Positions 51,287 to 61,331 of a stretch of DNA of 61,377 nt are shown piece after piece. This stretch comes from Fidelibacterota bacterium (GTDB lineage Bacteria > Fidelibacterota > Marinisomatia > SCGC-AAA003-L08 > TS1B11): the NCBI GenBank assembly GCA_004124295.1, contig SCKI01000007.1:1-61377 (forward strand), written 5' to 3'. How positions within the stretch are numbered: the stretch's first letter is position 1; every line of letters begins with the position of its first letter. The notes beneath the pieces were generated by a model, which had not been told where the DNA came from, made no database searches, and saw nothing but the letters and a program-made list of their open reading frames with translations. Position numbers and translations under genes: made by a program.

Positions 51287-54200
51287 TCAGGCCAGGACTT
51301 TGCCGAGGACCTGCGAGAGATTTTCCGGCTTGAACGGTTTGGGGAGCACCGCCTTGAAGCCGTAGTCGGAAAAGTTGGCCATGACGGGATCGGTGGCATA
51401 GCCGCTGGAGACAATCACCCTTGCCTCGGGGTCAATGTCCAGGAGTCCCTGAATGGTATCGACGCCGCCCATGCCCCCGGGGACGGTGATATCGAGGATA
51501 ACGGCGCTGAATCCGGCTTGGGCCTCATGGGCCGCCCGGAACGCCGTGATAGCTTCGCTGCCGTTTGAGGTAACGATGGTCTCGAAACCCATTATGCCCA
51601 GCAGGCTCTTGAGGGCCAGCCGGATGGCATCATCATCATCCATGACCAGTATCCGGCCCGGACCCAGCGCCGGCACCGGCTCCGCAATGGCCTTGTCGAG
51701 CACCGATTCCTTGGCTGGGAGGTAAAACCTGAAGGTCGAACCCCGATCCACTTCCGACTCGACGGTGATCCAGCCGCCATGCTTCTCGATAATGCTGTAA
51801 CAGGATGAGAGACCCAGTCCGCTGCCGGTGCTGCGGGTGGTGAAATAGGGGTCAAAAATGGAATCGATAATCCCCGGCGAAATGCCCACCCCCTCATCGG
51901 CGACAAGCACCTCAATATACAGTCCCGGGGCGCGGTCTCCGCGCACTGCCTTGGCGCCCATGTGCTCTGCCCGGGCCGTAATCTTGAGCTGGCCCCCCTT
52001 CGGCATGGCATGGACGGCATTGATGACCAGGTTGCTGATAACCTGGTTCAGTTGCCCGGAGTCCGCCTCCACCAGGGGCAGTTCAGCGGGCAGGTCGATG
52101 CGTGCGGTAACGGCGGTCCCCCGCAGGGCGAACAGGGAGCTTTCCGTTATCAGAGGGCGCAGGTCCATGAGCGTTTTCACCGGTTCGCCGCCGCGGCTGA
52201 AAGTGAGCAGCTGCTGGGTGATACCCTTGGCCCGGTCGACAGATGTTTCCGCATCCTCCAGCAGTTTGAGCACCGCCGGGTCGTCTATTTTCAGCCGGGC
52301 CGTGCCAATGTTGAGCATGATGGTCATCAGGAAATTGTTGAAATCGTGGGCCAGTCCCCCGGCCAAGGTGCCGAGCGATTCCATTTTCTGCGTGCGGACG
52401 CGCTCTATGTCGAGCTGTTTTTTGGCGGAAATATCATGGAAGACCACCACATTGCCCATGAGCGCTCCATCAGGACCGCGCAGCTGGCTGACACTGAATT
52501 CGACCGGCACCTGGCTTCCGGCGCGAGTGGCCAGATCGAGTTCGGATTCTTCAAAGGGCGCTGAACCTTCAGCCGCCAAAGCGCAGATAATCTGATCGAG
52601 CTGCTCCTCGCCTTCGGCAGATTTGAAGACCTGGCCAATCATTTGGCCCAGGGCGGCGGCCTGATCCCATCCCGTGAGGCTTTCGGCGGCCGGGTTCATC
52701 AGCACAATTTGGCCCGTATCATCGGTTGTGATCACTCCGTCAGCAAGGCCCTGCAGGGTGATGCTCAGCCGTTCCCGCTCCAGGGCGAGAATATTTTCGG
52801 CCTCTTTCTGATGGGTAATATCGCGGCCGGTCGAAATGAAATGGGTGATCTTGCCCTCGACATCACGGATGGGCGCAATGGTTTTGGCTTCTATGAACAG
52901 TTCGCCGTTTTTTTTCTTGTTTACAAATTCCCCATGGAACGGCTTGCCTGCGAGAATAATCTGCCACAAATCGGCGTAGAATTCGCGCTTGTGCTGGCCC
53001 GATTTCAATAGTGCGGGCGTCTTGCCCATCGCTTCGGCAGCGGAGTAGCCGGTCAATGTCTCGAAGGCCGGATTGACAAACTCTATAACGCCCTGACTAT
53101 CGGTCACGATGACCGCATCGGCGGTCTGCTCGATGGCGCTGGAGAGCTTCAGCAGCGATGCCTGGGACGCCTTGGAGCCGGTGATATCATAGCCGATGCC
53201 GATCAGGAGTGACCCCGGTCCCTTGGCGTCCTGCCACAGAATATGGTGCGGGTTGCCGTCCCGGTCGAAACTGATGCGCTCGTAGGATTCCTGGCGCAGT
53301 CCGGTCGTGGCGCTGGAAGCCCCGGCCAGATATTTCCGCATTCTATCCGCTGACTCCTTGTCGATAAAGGCGAGATCGAACCAGCCGCTGCCGAGCACTT
53401 CCTGCGGTGTATAGCCGAGGACGGTTTCCACTGAAGGGCTGGCGAAAATGATTTCCCCATTCTCAGCGGAGACCAGAACAATGCTGGGGACATTGGATAT
53501 AATTGTGTCGGTGAGGGCCAGCTTTTCATCGACCTGCTTGCGGCGGATGAGGATGGTCAGTTGCTTCGATAACAGCTCCAGCCGGGTGACTTCCTCGTCC
53601 TCCAGCTGCGTGGCCCGGGAGACGATCATCAGCCCCATCGGGCCATCATCTCCCAGCATGGGTAGCACCAGCATCGATTTTACGCCGATTATATCGTTTA
53701 TCGCCGGGACCAGCTTCAGGATCTTTTTGGCATCCCCCTTGCTGGGGAATACTGCGGACTTCATGTTTCCACGAAGCCAATCATTGATCTCCGCGGCAGT
53801 ATCAATGAGGCGTGTCTCACCGGCGTGCAGGGCATTCCCGACCGGGCTATCGGTACTAAAACGGGAGGGGGGGAAGTCGATCCCGGTCAGGGAGGCGAGC
53901 TTCTGCCTGATGTTCTCGCTCCACGGTTTATTTTGCAGGACCAGTTCGTTTCGCGAATCATCCAGGAGGTAGATGGTGGCGCCGATGCCCGTGAAGACAG
54001 CTTTAATATGCTCCGCCAGCAGCTCAAATAATTCGGTCAGGCTCGCGCCGCTGTTGACGGCACGGTTGAGTTCGTTGATCAGGCCCAAGTCCCGGTTTTG
54101 CTGGTCGGCTTGTTTTTGAACTTCCTGCCGGCTGGCAATCTCCCTCTGAAGATTGACATTGGCCTGCTCCAGCTCCCGGGTTCTCTCTTCCACCCGCAGC

Positions 54201-55381
54201 TCCAGGTCGTCCCGAGCCGCCTGCAGGGCTGCCTCGGTCCGCTTGTAGGAAGTCAGATCACGCAGCGCGGTCACCCGCACATCGTTGCCCTGGTACATAA
54301 GATGGCTGGCCCGGGCTTCGATGGGGAACTTGGTCCCGTCCCTGCGCAGGCCGACCAACTCATAGGGGCCCGGGTCTTGAGACTCCATATGTTGACGCAG
54401 GGTGGCATGGGATTCTTCGGCCATGAATTGGGCCGTGTGCATGCCGGCGACGGTGCCCTGCTTGAAGCCGAACATGTTTTCGAATACCGGGTTGACTTCC
54501 AGCACGACCCCCTCCCGGCTAAGCACAATCGCCTCGCTGGAAGCCTCGAACAGGGTCCGGTAGCGATTCTCGCTTTCGCTCAGCGCCTGTTCCACCGCTT
54601 TGCGCTCCGATATGTCCCGTAGGATGCTCTGCATGCCCGAATACTGGCCGCCCTCCTGGACCAGGACGACGCGCTGCTCAACCCACAGCCGCTCCCCTGA
54701 CTTGGTCATGAGGGTGAATTCAAGCAGAGTCTCCTTGATTAGATCGGTCCGCTGCCGATCATAAAACTCAATAACTCGTTCAATTTCTTCCTCGGGCAGC
54801 AGTTCGCTGAAGTGCATGCCAAGCAGCTCTGCCTGGGAGAATCCGGTAAGGATTTCAGCGGGGCGGTTGACGAAGGTGAAGCAACCCTCAAGATCGATGG
54901 TGTAGACAATATCGCTGGCCTGCTCTATAATCCGGCGGTACTGCTTGCCGCTCTCCTGGGCACTTTGCAGGCTGTCGGCGAGATCGGTGACGTCCTGGAT
55001 AATGAACAGGGCAAAGCGGTCGCTGCCGCCATCCAGCGGGACTGCGCCAGCCACGGTAGTGTCCTGCAGCCGCAGCTTGCCGTTGGGCAGGGGGGCCGGG
55101 ATCAGATGGCCGTGGAGCTGCGATGAGAATAGCGTGGGCGGGCCGCCGTCGAAAATCTCCTGGATACGGCCGACGTAGGTGGAATCTTTCAGGTTCGGGA
55201 AGAATTCAGTGATCTCGGCGCCCAGTATCTTGCTGGCCCGGACCCCGCTCCACTGCTCAATCAGCCGGTTCCAGTAGACGACATTCCACTGTTTATCAAT
55301 GGCAAAAGCACCGACCGGAACGTAATCAAAGGCCTGGAACTGAAGCGCAGCAAGTTCCAGACGCTGCTTGTCTGAAATCAT
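51287..55381 (-). CDS. Hybrid histidine kinase with multiple PAS and GAF domains and a receiver
   Basis: A 1364-residue cytoplasmic sensor kinase without clear membrane segments. In order: PAS domains (to about residue 390), a coiled-coil, a GAF-like domain (about 440-630), three further PAS domains (about 640-1000), a HisKA domain with the phospho-accepting His1012 (GGLAHDFNN), an HATPase (NLVINAVHAM, DEGVGI, GSGLGLSS) and a receiver from 1242 with Asp1297. The input is unknown. Its start overlaps the CheC-like gene by four bases, so CheY, CheC and this kinase form one operon. Confidence 0.9.
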   Translation of the reverse strand: MISDKQRLELAALQFQAFDYVPVGAFAIDKQWNVVYWNRLIEQWSGVRASKILGAEITEFFPNLKDSTYVGRIQEIFDGGPPTLFSSQLHGHLIPAPLPNGKLRLQDTTVAGAVPLDGGSDRFALFIIQDVTDLADSLQSAQESGKQYRRIIEQASDIVYTIDLEGCFTFVNRPAEILTGFSQAELLGMHFSELLPEEEIERVIEFYDRQRTDLIKETLLEFTLMTKSGERLWVEQRVVLVQEGGQYSGMQSILRDISERKAVEQALSESENRYRTLFEASSEAIVLSREGVVLEVNPVFENMFGFKQGTVAGMHTAQFMAEESHATLRQHMESQDPGPYELVGLRRDGTKFPIEARASHLMYQGNDVRVTALRDLTSYKRTEAALQAARDDLELRVEERTRELEQANVNLQREIASRQEVQKQADQQNRDLGLINELNRAVNSGASLTELFELLAEHIKAVFTGIGATIYLLDDSRNELVLQNKPWSENIRQKLASLTGIDFPPSRFSTDSPVGNALHAGETRLIDTAAEINDWLRGNMKSAVFPSKGDAKKILKLVPAINDIIGVKSMLVLPMLGDDGPMGLMIVSRATQLEDEEVTRLELLSKQLTILIRRKQVDEKLALTDTIISNVPSIVLVSAENGEIIFASPSVETVLGYTPQEVLGSGWFDLAFIDKESADRMRKYLAGASSATTGLRQESYERISFDRDGNPHHILWQDAKGPGSLLIGIGYDITGSKASQASLLKLSSAIEQTADAVIVTDSQGVIEFVNPAFETLTGYSAAEAMGKTPALLKSGQHKREFYADLWQIILAGKPFHGEFVNKKKNGELFIEAKTIAPIRDVEGKITHFISTGRDITHQKEAENILALERERLSITLQGLADGVITTDDTGQIVLMNPAAESLTGWDQAAALGQMIGQVFKSAEGEEQLDQIICALAAEGSAPFEESELDLATRAGSQVPVEFSVSQLRGPDGALMGNVVVFHDISAKKQLDIERVRTQKMESLGTLAGGLAHDFNNFLMTIMLNIGTARLKIDDPAVLKLLEDAETSVDRAKGITQQLLTFSRGGEPVKTLMDLRPLITESSLFALRGTAVTARIDLPAELPLVEADSGQLNQVISNLVINAVHAMPKGGQLKITARAEHMGAKAVRGDRAPGLYIEVLVADEGVGISPGIIDSIFDPYFTTRSTGSGLGLSSCYSIIEKHGGWITVESEVDRGSTFRFYLPAKESVLDKAIAEPVPALGPGRILVMDDDDAIRLALKSLLGIMGFETIVTSNGSEAITAFRAAHEAQAGFSAVILDITVPGGMGGVDTIQGLLDIDPEARVIVSSGYATDPVMANFSDYGFKAVLPKPFKPENLSQVLGKVLA

Positions 55382-56007
55382 TGTTTTTTCAAAAACAGTT
55401 CAAGAGATTCACTGAGGGCAGCCAGCGAACGAGCGCCCACCAGGATCAGGATATCCCCCTCAATTTTCCTTTCGGTCACAATAAACCATGTCTCGGCGTA
55501 GATAATAATCGCCGCCACGAGGCCGTCCCTTTCCTTCAACATATCCTGCAGATCACCGTCGTGGTAACTGGGTACGGAGTAGTTCATCTTGCTGCCCAGA
55601 ACGTTGGCAATGGATCCCATCACACTGTTGAGGACAATGTTGCCGACTTCCTTCAAGGTGCTGATGCGCAGATAACCCAGGGCGCCATCGCCATCGGATT
55701 CGCCGGTCAATTGGGCCACCAGGTTGGATGCGCTTTTGGGGGGGAAGGCCAGTACGCAGCGGCCGGAAAAAGAATCGCTTTCGAAAGGCAGTTGCACCGA
55801 TGCGAAATCGATTTTCCCGGACATGGGAGGATTGGCGATAAACTCGGCCCGGCTGATCACTTCGATGGTAGGGACCTTGAGCTGGACATGGGCCTGGACC
55901 ATTTCGTTGAGTAGGGCGGCAGCGCGGCCCACCCCGATATTAATCATCTCGGTCAGGACATCCAGATGTTCCTCGGTGAGATTCGTGCTGGACACTTCCT
56001 GGCTCAT
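55378..56007 (-). CDS. CheC-like response-regulator phosphatase
   Basis: A 209-residue CheC/CheX-family protein with both catalytic Glu/Asn pairs: TEMINIGVGRAA and LKEVGNIVLN. CheC proteins remove phosphate from CheY-type receivers. It overlaps the receiver gene upstream and the kinase gene downstream, each by four bases. No flagellar or chemoreceptor genes are present, so it probably resets the adjacent receiver rather than controlling motility. Confidence 0.85.
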   Translation of the reverse strand: MSQEVSSTNLTEEHLDVLTEMINIGVGRAAALLNEMVQAHVQLKVPTIEVISRAEFIANPPMSGKIDFASVQLPFESDSFSGRCVLAFPPKSASNLVAQLTGESDGDGALGYLRISTLKEVGNIVLNSVMGSIANVLGSKMNYSVPSYHDGDLQDMLKERDGLVAAIIIYAETWFIVTERKIEGDILILVGARSLAALSESLELFLKKQ

Positions 56008-56357
56008 AGGACAGCGGCCAGGGCAGCCAACAGTTCAGCGGTTTGCGGTGGCTTGGTCAAAAAGCCCTTGGCGCCCAGGCGCATGCATTCCTCGCGGACC
56101 GTATCCTGAATATCAGCGGTAACGATCACAATCGGAACTTCGCTCGATTTTTCCTGGAGCATGCGCAACAGTTCCAGCCCGCCCATGCCGGGCATCAGCA
56201 GATCGCACAATACCGCATCCGGGTTAGCGGATTCGATGATGACCAAGCCCTCCTCGGCAGTGCCGGCCTCCAGGGTCTGGTAGCCGCCCTCCTGCAGCGT
56301 AGTCCTCAATCTGTTGCGCTGGAATGTAGAATCGTCAATAATCAGAACGGTGCTCAT
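56004..56357 (-). CDS. Stand-alone CheY-like response regulator
   Basis: A 117-residue receiver: acidic pocket IIDDS, phospho-accepting Asp in AVLCDLLMPGM, conserved Thr/Ser in VIVTADI and Lys in FLTKPP. It has no output domain and is the first gene of the CheY-CheC-kinase operon. It is the likely target of the kinase and of the CheC phosphatase. Confidence 0.9.
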   Translation of the reverse strand: MSTVLIIDDSTFQRNRLRTTLQEGGYQTLEAGTAEEGLVIIESANPDAVLCDLLMPGMGGLELLRMLQEKSSEVPIVIVTADIQDTVREECMRLGAKGFLTKPPQTAELLAALAAVL

Positions 56358-56531
56358 CTCAAGCCCTTGTAATGCCCATAAAATTGGCTCTGAAACAATC
56401 TATCATCAGCGGCCAGCGCGTCTTTCTGCAACGCGCCCTATGCAACCATCTCCTTTTGCGGCGGAATATTACGAACAGCATCTCGAGTATAAAAGGGCAA
56501 ATCCAGCTGTATAAAATGCCCCCCCAGGTTG

Positions 56532-57701
56532 CTATTGAATGGTGACGCCGGTGGTGCGTCCTTTCCAGTGCAGGGGAATCAAACTTCCGATAATGCCGAA
56601 CAGGACCACATACCAGGGGTAGATGAACCCGGTGAGGATGAAGGTGAGGGGCGGGAACGGTTGCCCGATTTGCTTCAGGTAGGGCCCGATCAGCAGACCT
56701 TCGGCCAGTATGCCGGCAGCCGGGATGGCCAGCCAATGCCAACCGGCGCCATACACGAACAGGGCCAAACCGGCGGCCCCGGCCAGATTGCCCAGAAACA
56801 ACAGCACCAGCGCCAGCCTGAAGAAGGGCGCCGTGCCGATACTGAAATAAGCCCGGCCCTTGGATGCGAACCGGCTGCGCTGGGCGATGAACTGTCGGGC
56901 GCTGGCCGGCTGGGGGCTCGGTACGGCGCACTCCGGCGCCCGCTGAAACCGTATTCTCCACTTGCCGGTGGCGGCGACCTTATGCAGCATCAGGTCGTCA
57001 TCCCCGGAGATAAAGCGGGCAATGTCGGTATACCCGCCAACAGCATCGAAGGTCTCCCTCCGCAGAGCCAGGTTGCGCCCGGTGCAGGTCAGCGCCAGCC
57101 CCCGGCCCAGTCCGGCGGCCGCCAGGGCATCCATGCTGTTGCTCTCCAGCAGGAGAGCCCGCCGCCAGATGGTCTGCCGGCCTGCCCAGGTGAGGGGGGC
57201 CGGACCGATCACCATCCCGACGCCTTCCTCCGGGAAAGCCCGGGCCAGCGTGGTCAACCAGGTGGGACCGGGACGGCAGTCGGCGTCGGTCAGCAGCAGC
57301 CATTCGCCCCGGGAGCGGGCCACGGCCTGTTGCAGAGCCCATTTCTTCGGCGACCAGCCCGGTTCAGGGGAGGTGATCGACACCACCTGCAGGCCCGGCC
57401 AGTCCCGGGCCGCCTGGGCCAGGATTTCCAGGCTGTTGTCCTCGGAGCAATCGTCGGCGATCACCACTTCGACCCGTTCGGCGGGATAGTCCTGCGCCCG
57501 CAGCGCCTGCAGCAGGTGGGGCAGGTTGGCCGCCTCATTCCGGGCCGCCACAATGATGGAGACTTGGGGGCTGGATACCTGAGGCTGCGGGCCTGCCTGT
57601 GGCGCCGGGGCAGGTTCTTTCAAGCCGCCCCTGAGCCACAATAGCAGCAGGGCATGCAGGGCCGCCAGGCTGGCCAAAACAACGTAGGTTTCGCTCAGCA
57701 T
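56532..57701 (-). CDS. Family 2 glycosyltransferase, membrane-anchored
   Basis: A 389-residue GT-A enzyme with an N-terminal membrane segment, VSIIVAARNEAANLPHLLQ, the metal-binding DADCRPG, a later SGDDDLML stretch and QFIAQRSRFASKGRA, then three C-terminal hydrophobic segments. This pattern is seen in processive or lipid-linked glycosyltransferases. The acceptor is unknown. Confidence 0.85.
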   Translation of the reverse strand: MLSETYVVLASLAALHALLLLWLRGGLKEPAPAPQAGPQPQVSSPQVSIIVAARNEAANLPHLLQALRAQDYPAERVEVVIADDCSEDNSLEILAQAARDWPGLQVVSITSPEPGWSPKKWALQQAVARSRGEWLLLTDADCRPGPTWLTTLARAFPEEGVGMVIGPAPLTWAGRQTIWRRALLLESNSMDALAAAGLGRGLALTCTGRNLALRRETFDAVGGYTDIARFISGDDDLMLHKVAATGKWRIRFQRAPECAVPSPQPASARQFIAQRSRFASKGRAYFSIGTAPFFRLALVLLFLGNLAGAAGLALFVYGAGWHWLAIPAAGILAEGLLIGPYLKQIGQPFPPLTFILTGFIYPWYVVLFGIIGSLIPLHWKGRTTGVTIQ

Positions 57702-57854
57702 GCGGCTCCGGACCGGCTACCGGCCGCGCTGCCCGGCGTCGATTGCATGGGGGCGCGGTTATTGAGTAACATTGCGCGTATCATTACTGAATCCAGCCAT
57801 TGCTGAATCTATCTCCTTAACAGCCCAGCCGGGCCCATTGGAAGGAACTGTCCC

Positions 57855-59921
57855 ATGTCTGCCAGCCTGCGCCTGCTTGCCTTCATCCTCCTGCTGTCCC
57901 CGTTATCCGGCGGGGGGGATACTGATGCTAAGAAACCCGATCCGGGCCTCTTCAACCCCGCTGATATCTTTGGCCTGGAGTATGCTTCGGATCCCCAAAT
58001 CTCTCCTGATGGAAGGCAGATAGTTTACGTCCGAAATTTCATGGACATCATGGTTGATCGCCGCCGCTCCAATCTGTGGATCGTCAATTACGACGGCTCC
58101 GATCACCGGCCCTTGGGCAGCGGAAGCGTAGACTGGCGCTCCCCCCGCTGGTCACCCGATGGCAAGCGGCTGTTATATATCGCCCGTGATGACGGCTCGA
58201 GTCAGCTCTATGTGCGCTGGATGGATACGGGCCAGACTGCCCGGGTTACGCAGCTCACCGGCTCGCCCTCCGGGCTGGCCTGGTCCCCCGACGGTTCGCA
58301 GATTGCCTTCACCATGCTGGTGCCCGAAACGGTCCCGGCCATGGCCAAAATGCCGGCCAAGCCGGAAGGGGCCGAGTGGGCCGAGCCGCCCCGGGTCATC
58401 GAGAAACTGCACTACCGCTTCAACGGCGCCGGCTACCTGGAGAATGGCTACACGCAGCTGTTCGTGGTGCCCGCAGACGGGGGCACTCCCCGCCAGATTA
58501 CGTCCGGGCGCTATGACGTGGATAGCAGGCCGGCCTGGTCGGCCGACGGGAAGCAGCTCTATTTTTCGGCCAGCCACCAGCCCACCGACGAACTTGATCC
58601 GCTCAACAGCGAAATCTATGCCGTGACCCTGCAGAGCGGCGCGATCAGGACCCTCACCGACCGCCAGGGGCCCGATAAAGGCCCGCTGGTCTCCCCGGAC
58701 GGCAAAAGTATCGCCTATCTCGGTTTTGACGACCGCTACCAGGGCTACCAGGTGACCCATCTCTATGTCATGACCCGGAACGGCAGCCGCCAGCGGGTCA
58801 TCAGCGGCGACTTTGACCGTGATGTGGGGAGCCCGCGCTGGGCCGCAGATAGCAAGGGACTCTACTTCCAGTATGATGACGCCGGCAACACCCGGGTGGC
58901 CAGCATCAGTCTCAGCGGCAAGATACAGACCCTGGTGCGTGATGTGGGCGGGCTCTCGCTGGGACGGCCCTATCCCGGCGGGGCCTTCAGCGTGTCGCAG
59001 AACGGCCGCCTGGCCTATACGCTGTCGCGGCCCGGCTATCCGGCCGATATTGCCGTGGCGGCCAAGGGGTCAGCCCGGGGCCGCCAGGTCACCTTCCTGA
59101 ACCGGGACCTGCTGGGGCACAAAACGCTGGGGCCGGTAGAGGAAATCCGTTTCAAATCGTCGGCGGACGGGCGCGAGATTCAAGGCTGGATCGTGAAGCC
59201 GCCCCGCTTTGAAAAGGGCCGGAAGTATCCCCTGATTCTGGAGATCCACGGCGGGCCGTTCGCCAATTACGGGGACCGGTTCAGCGCCGAATTCCAACTC
59301 TACGCTACGGCCGGCTATGTGGTCCTGTATGTCAATCCCCGGGGCAGCAGCAGCTATGGGGCCGAGTTCGGCAACCTGATCCACCACAACTATCCCGGCC
59401 AGGATTACGACGACCTTATGTCCGCTGTCGATGCGCTGATCCGCAAGGGCTACATTGATGAGCGCCAGCTCTTTGTTACCGGCGGCAGCGGAGGGGGGGT
59501 GCTGAGCGCCTGGATTGTCGGAAAAACCGGCCGCTTTTCCGCCGCCGTGGTGGCCAAACCGGTCATCAACTGGACCAGTTTCAGCTACACCACCGACATC
59601 GCGACCTTCAGCACCAAGTACTGGTTTGCGGCCCCCCCGTGGGAAGCGCCTGAGGCGTACTGGAAACGGTCGCCCCTCTCCCTGGTCGGCAACGTCAGCA
59701 CCCCCACCATGCTGCTCACCGGTGAGGTGGACTATCGCACGCCCATGTCGGAGTCGGAGCAGTTTTACCAGGCCCTGAAGTTGCGCCAGGTGCCGGCGGC
59801 GCTGGTGCGCTTTCCCGGAGCGTCCCACGGCATCACCTCCAGGCCCAGCAATCTGATTGCCAAGGTGGCCCATGTGCTGGCCTGGTTCGAGCGCTACCGG
59901 ACCGATGAGGGCGGGGACTAG
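57855..59921 (+). CDS. S9-family peptidase (prolyl oligopeptidase/acylaminoacyl peptidase type)
   Basis: A 688-residue secreted enzyme: a signal peptide (LRLLAFILLLSPLSGGG), a beta-propeller of WD/TolB-type repeats to about residue 400, then an alpha/beta-hydrolase domain. The catalytic serine is in FVTGGSGGGVLSA, the aspartate in GEVDYRTP, the histidine in GASHGITSRP. GGAAGGAA precedes the ATG at 57855. It should degrade short peptides in the periplasm. Confidence 0.92.
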   Translation: MSASLRLLAFILLLSPLSGGGDTDAKKPDPGLFNPADIFGLEYASDPQISPDGRQIVYVRNFMDIMVDRRRSNLWIVNYDGSDHRPLGSGSVDWRSPRWSPDGKRLLYIARDDGSSQLYVRWMDTGQTARVTQLTGSPSGLAWSPDGSQIAFTMLVPETVPAMAKMPAKPEGAEWAEPPRVIEKLHYRFNGAGYLENGYTQLFVVPADGGTPRQITSGRYDVDSRPAWSADGKQLYFSASHQPTDELDPLNSEIYAVTLQSGAIRTLTDRQGPDKGPLVSPDGKSIAYLGFDDRYQGYQVTHLYVMTRNGSRQRVISGDFDRDVGSPRWAADSKGLYFQYDDAGNTRVASISLSGKIQTLVRDVGGLSLGRPYPGGAFSVSQNGRLAYTLSRPGYPADIAVAAKGSARGRQVTFLNRDLLGHKTLGPVEEIRFKSSADGREIQGWIVKPPRFEKGRKYPLILEIHGGPFANYGDRFSAEFQLYATAGYVVLYVNPRGSSSYGAEFGNLIHHNYPGQDYDDLMSAVDALIRKGYIDERQLFVTGGSGGGVLSAWIVGKTGRFSAAVVAKPVINWTSFSYTTDIATFSTKYWFAAPPWEAPEAYWKRSPLSLVGNVSTPTMLLTGEVDYRTPMSESEQFYQALKLRQVPAALVRFPGASHGITSRPSNLIAKVAHVLAWFERYRTDEGGD

Positions 59922-59963
59922 CCCCGGCCCCCTGCCGCCAGCGGATAGCGGCCGGCAATGCAA

Positions 59964-59995
59964 AAGGCCCTGAACCGGTTAAGGTCCAGGGCCTT
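59964..59995 (-). terminator. Rho-independent terminator after the SusD gene
   Basis: AAGGCCCTG (59964-59972) pairs with CAGGGCCTT (59987-59995), with AACCGGTT in the loop. On the minus strand the stem is followed by TTTTG, so it ends leftward transcription from the SusCD pair. It also lies after the S9 peptidase stop but has no T-tract in that direction. Confidence 0.7.
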
Positions 59996-60019
59996 GCTGC
60001 GTGGCTGGAAATGCCGCTG

Positions 60020-61315
60020 CTAGTTCTCCTCAATCTCCGTCTCCGGGATGGGGAAATTGACCACCATCTCGTCGCCCGTGCGGTCCAGCGGGAGGTCGGC
60101 CAACATGTTGTAGCGCCGCATATCAATCCAGCGGTGCCCCTCCAGGAACAGCGAATAGCGCCGTTCGTGGAGCATCTGCGCCACGGCATTGGTGGCATCG
60201 ATGGTCACCGGCGCCAGACCCGCCTTGGCCCGGACGGTATCCAGGTCGGTTTGCGCCGCCGCATAGGCGGCCATGCCGATGTTCGCCTCCGCCCGCAGCA
60301 GGAGCAGTTCCTCGTTGCGGATAATCGGCAGCGGGTCAACGGAGCTGGCCACAATCGTCACCCCCAAATCGGTGGTCAGACCATCGAATGTGGTTGACGC
60401 GGGCCGGGTGAACACCTTGCTGCTGTAGCGGGTATCGCCGGCGTCGGCGTCCGTCTCGTGGGTCGGATGGCCCATCAGCTTGACGAAGGAGGCGCTGGGC
60501 GTCTCGTAGATGTTGTTTGTCAGGTCGTTGGAGGAGGTGCTGTAGACATGGTATACGCCGGTACCCATGCTGCCGGTGACATCAATAAATGAGCCCCCCA
60601 GCGCCGTCAGCGTAGCGGCCCAATCGGCCTGATAAGCCGCCACCCGGGCCGCCAATGCCCGGTTGAACATGGCGAAGGTCGCCGGCGTATCGAAACCGGC
60701 AAAACCGGAGGACAGGTCGAAACTGAAAGCGGACCCGGCACTGCCCAGAGCGGTATTGCCCGCATCCAGCAGACCTTCAATTTCGGTGAAGGCCTGTGCC
60801 TTGGTGGCGAAGGGGGCGAAGGTGCCGCTGAAATCGAGTTGCAGACCGTTCTCATTCAGCAGGTTCAGGTTCAGCAGCAGCTGGTAGGCCCGGATGGTTT
60901 TGGCAAAGCCTTCCACGCCGGCCTGATCCGCTGCCGAGAGACCGAGTTCGGCCGCCTTATCCTCCAGCAGGACGGTGTTTTTCACCACATTATAGCGTCC
61001 CGCCCAGGGCCGCGTAAGGAGGAAGCCGCCGGGATCGATGCTGTTCTTGAGCAGTTCGCCGGTGTAGCGCGGGTCAGCCGGCTCGAAATAGTAAGCTTCC
61101 CGGCCGATGACACTGACGTCCCGGAGATAAATCCACAGCTCCAGGCGCATGTCCGCTTCGGCGCCGGTGACCAGGAGCTGGACCGTGGCGGTCTCAATAA
61201 CCGGTGAGTTGGGATCGGCGAAGTCGAGGGCCTCGCAGCCGCTGCCCAGCAGCATCGCCAGGGCGCCCAGCCCGACGCCGGCGCTTTTGATTTTTTTCGA
61301 AATGATAGTCAGCAT
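60020..61315 (-). CDS. SusD/RagB-family outer-membrane lipoprotein
   Basis: A 431-residue lipoprotein: signal and lipobox (ALAMLLGSGC), TPR-like helical body, and the C-terminal ERRYSLFLEGHRWIDMRRY stretch typical of SusD/RagB. It forms a lid over a SusC-type transporter. The ATG at 61315 has AAGGAG upstream; an in-frame ATG at 61354 would overlap susC and is less likely. The substrate is unknown. Confidence 0.92.
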   Translation of the reverse strand: MLTIISKKIKSAGVGLGALAMLLGSGCEALDFADPNSPVIETATVQLLVTGAEADMRLELWIYLRDVSVIGREAYYFEPADPRYTGELLKNSIDPGGFLLTRPWAGRYNVVKNTVLLEDKAAELGLSAADQAGVEGFAKTIRAYQLLLNLNLLNENGLQLDFSGTFAPFATKAQAFTEIEGLLDAGNTALGSAGSAFSFDLSSGFAGFDTPATFAMFNRALAARVAAYQADWAATLTALGGSFIDVTGSMGTGVYHVYSTSSNDLTNNIYETPSASFVKLMGHPTHETDADAGDTRYSSKVFTRPASTTFDGLTTDLGVTIVASSVDPLPIIRNEELLLLRAEANIGMAAYAAAQTDLDTVRAKAGLAPVTIDATNAVAQMLHERRYSLFLEGHRWIDMRRYNMLADLPLDRTGDEMVVNFPIPETEIEEN

Positions 61316-61331
61316 TGGAATGATCTCCTTG

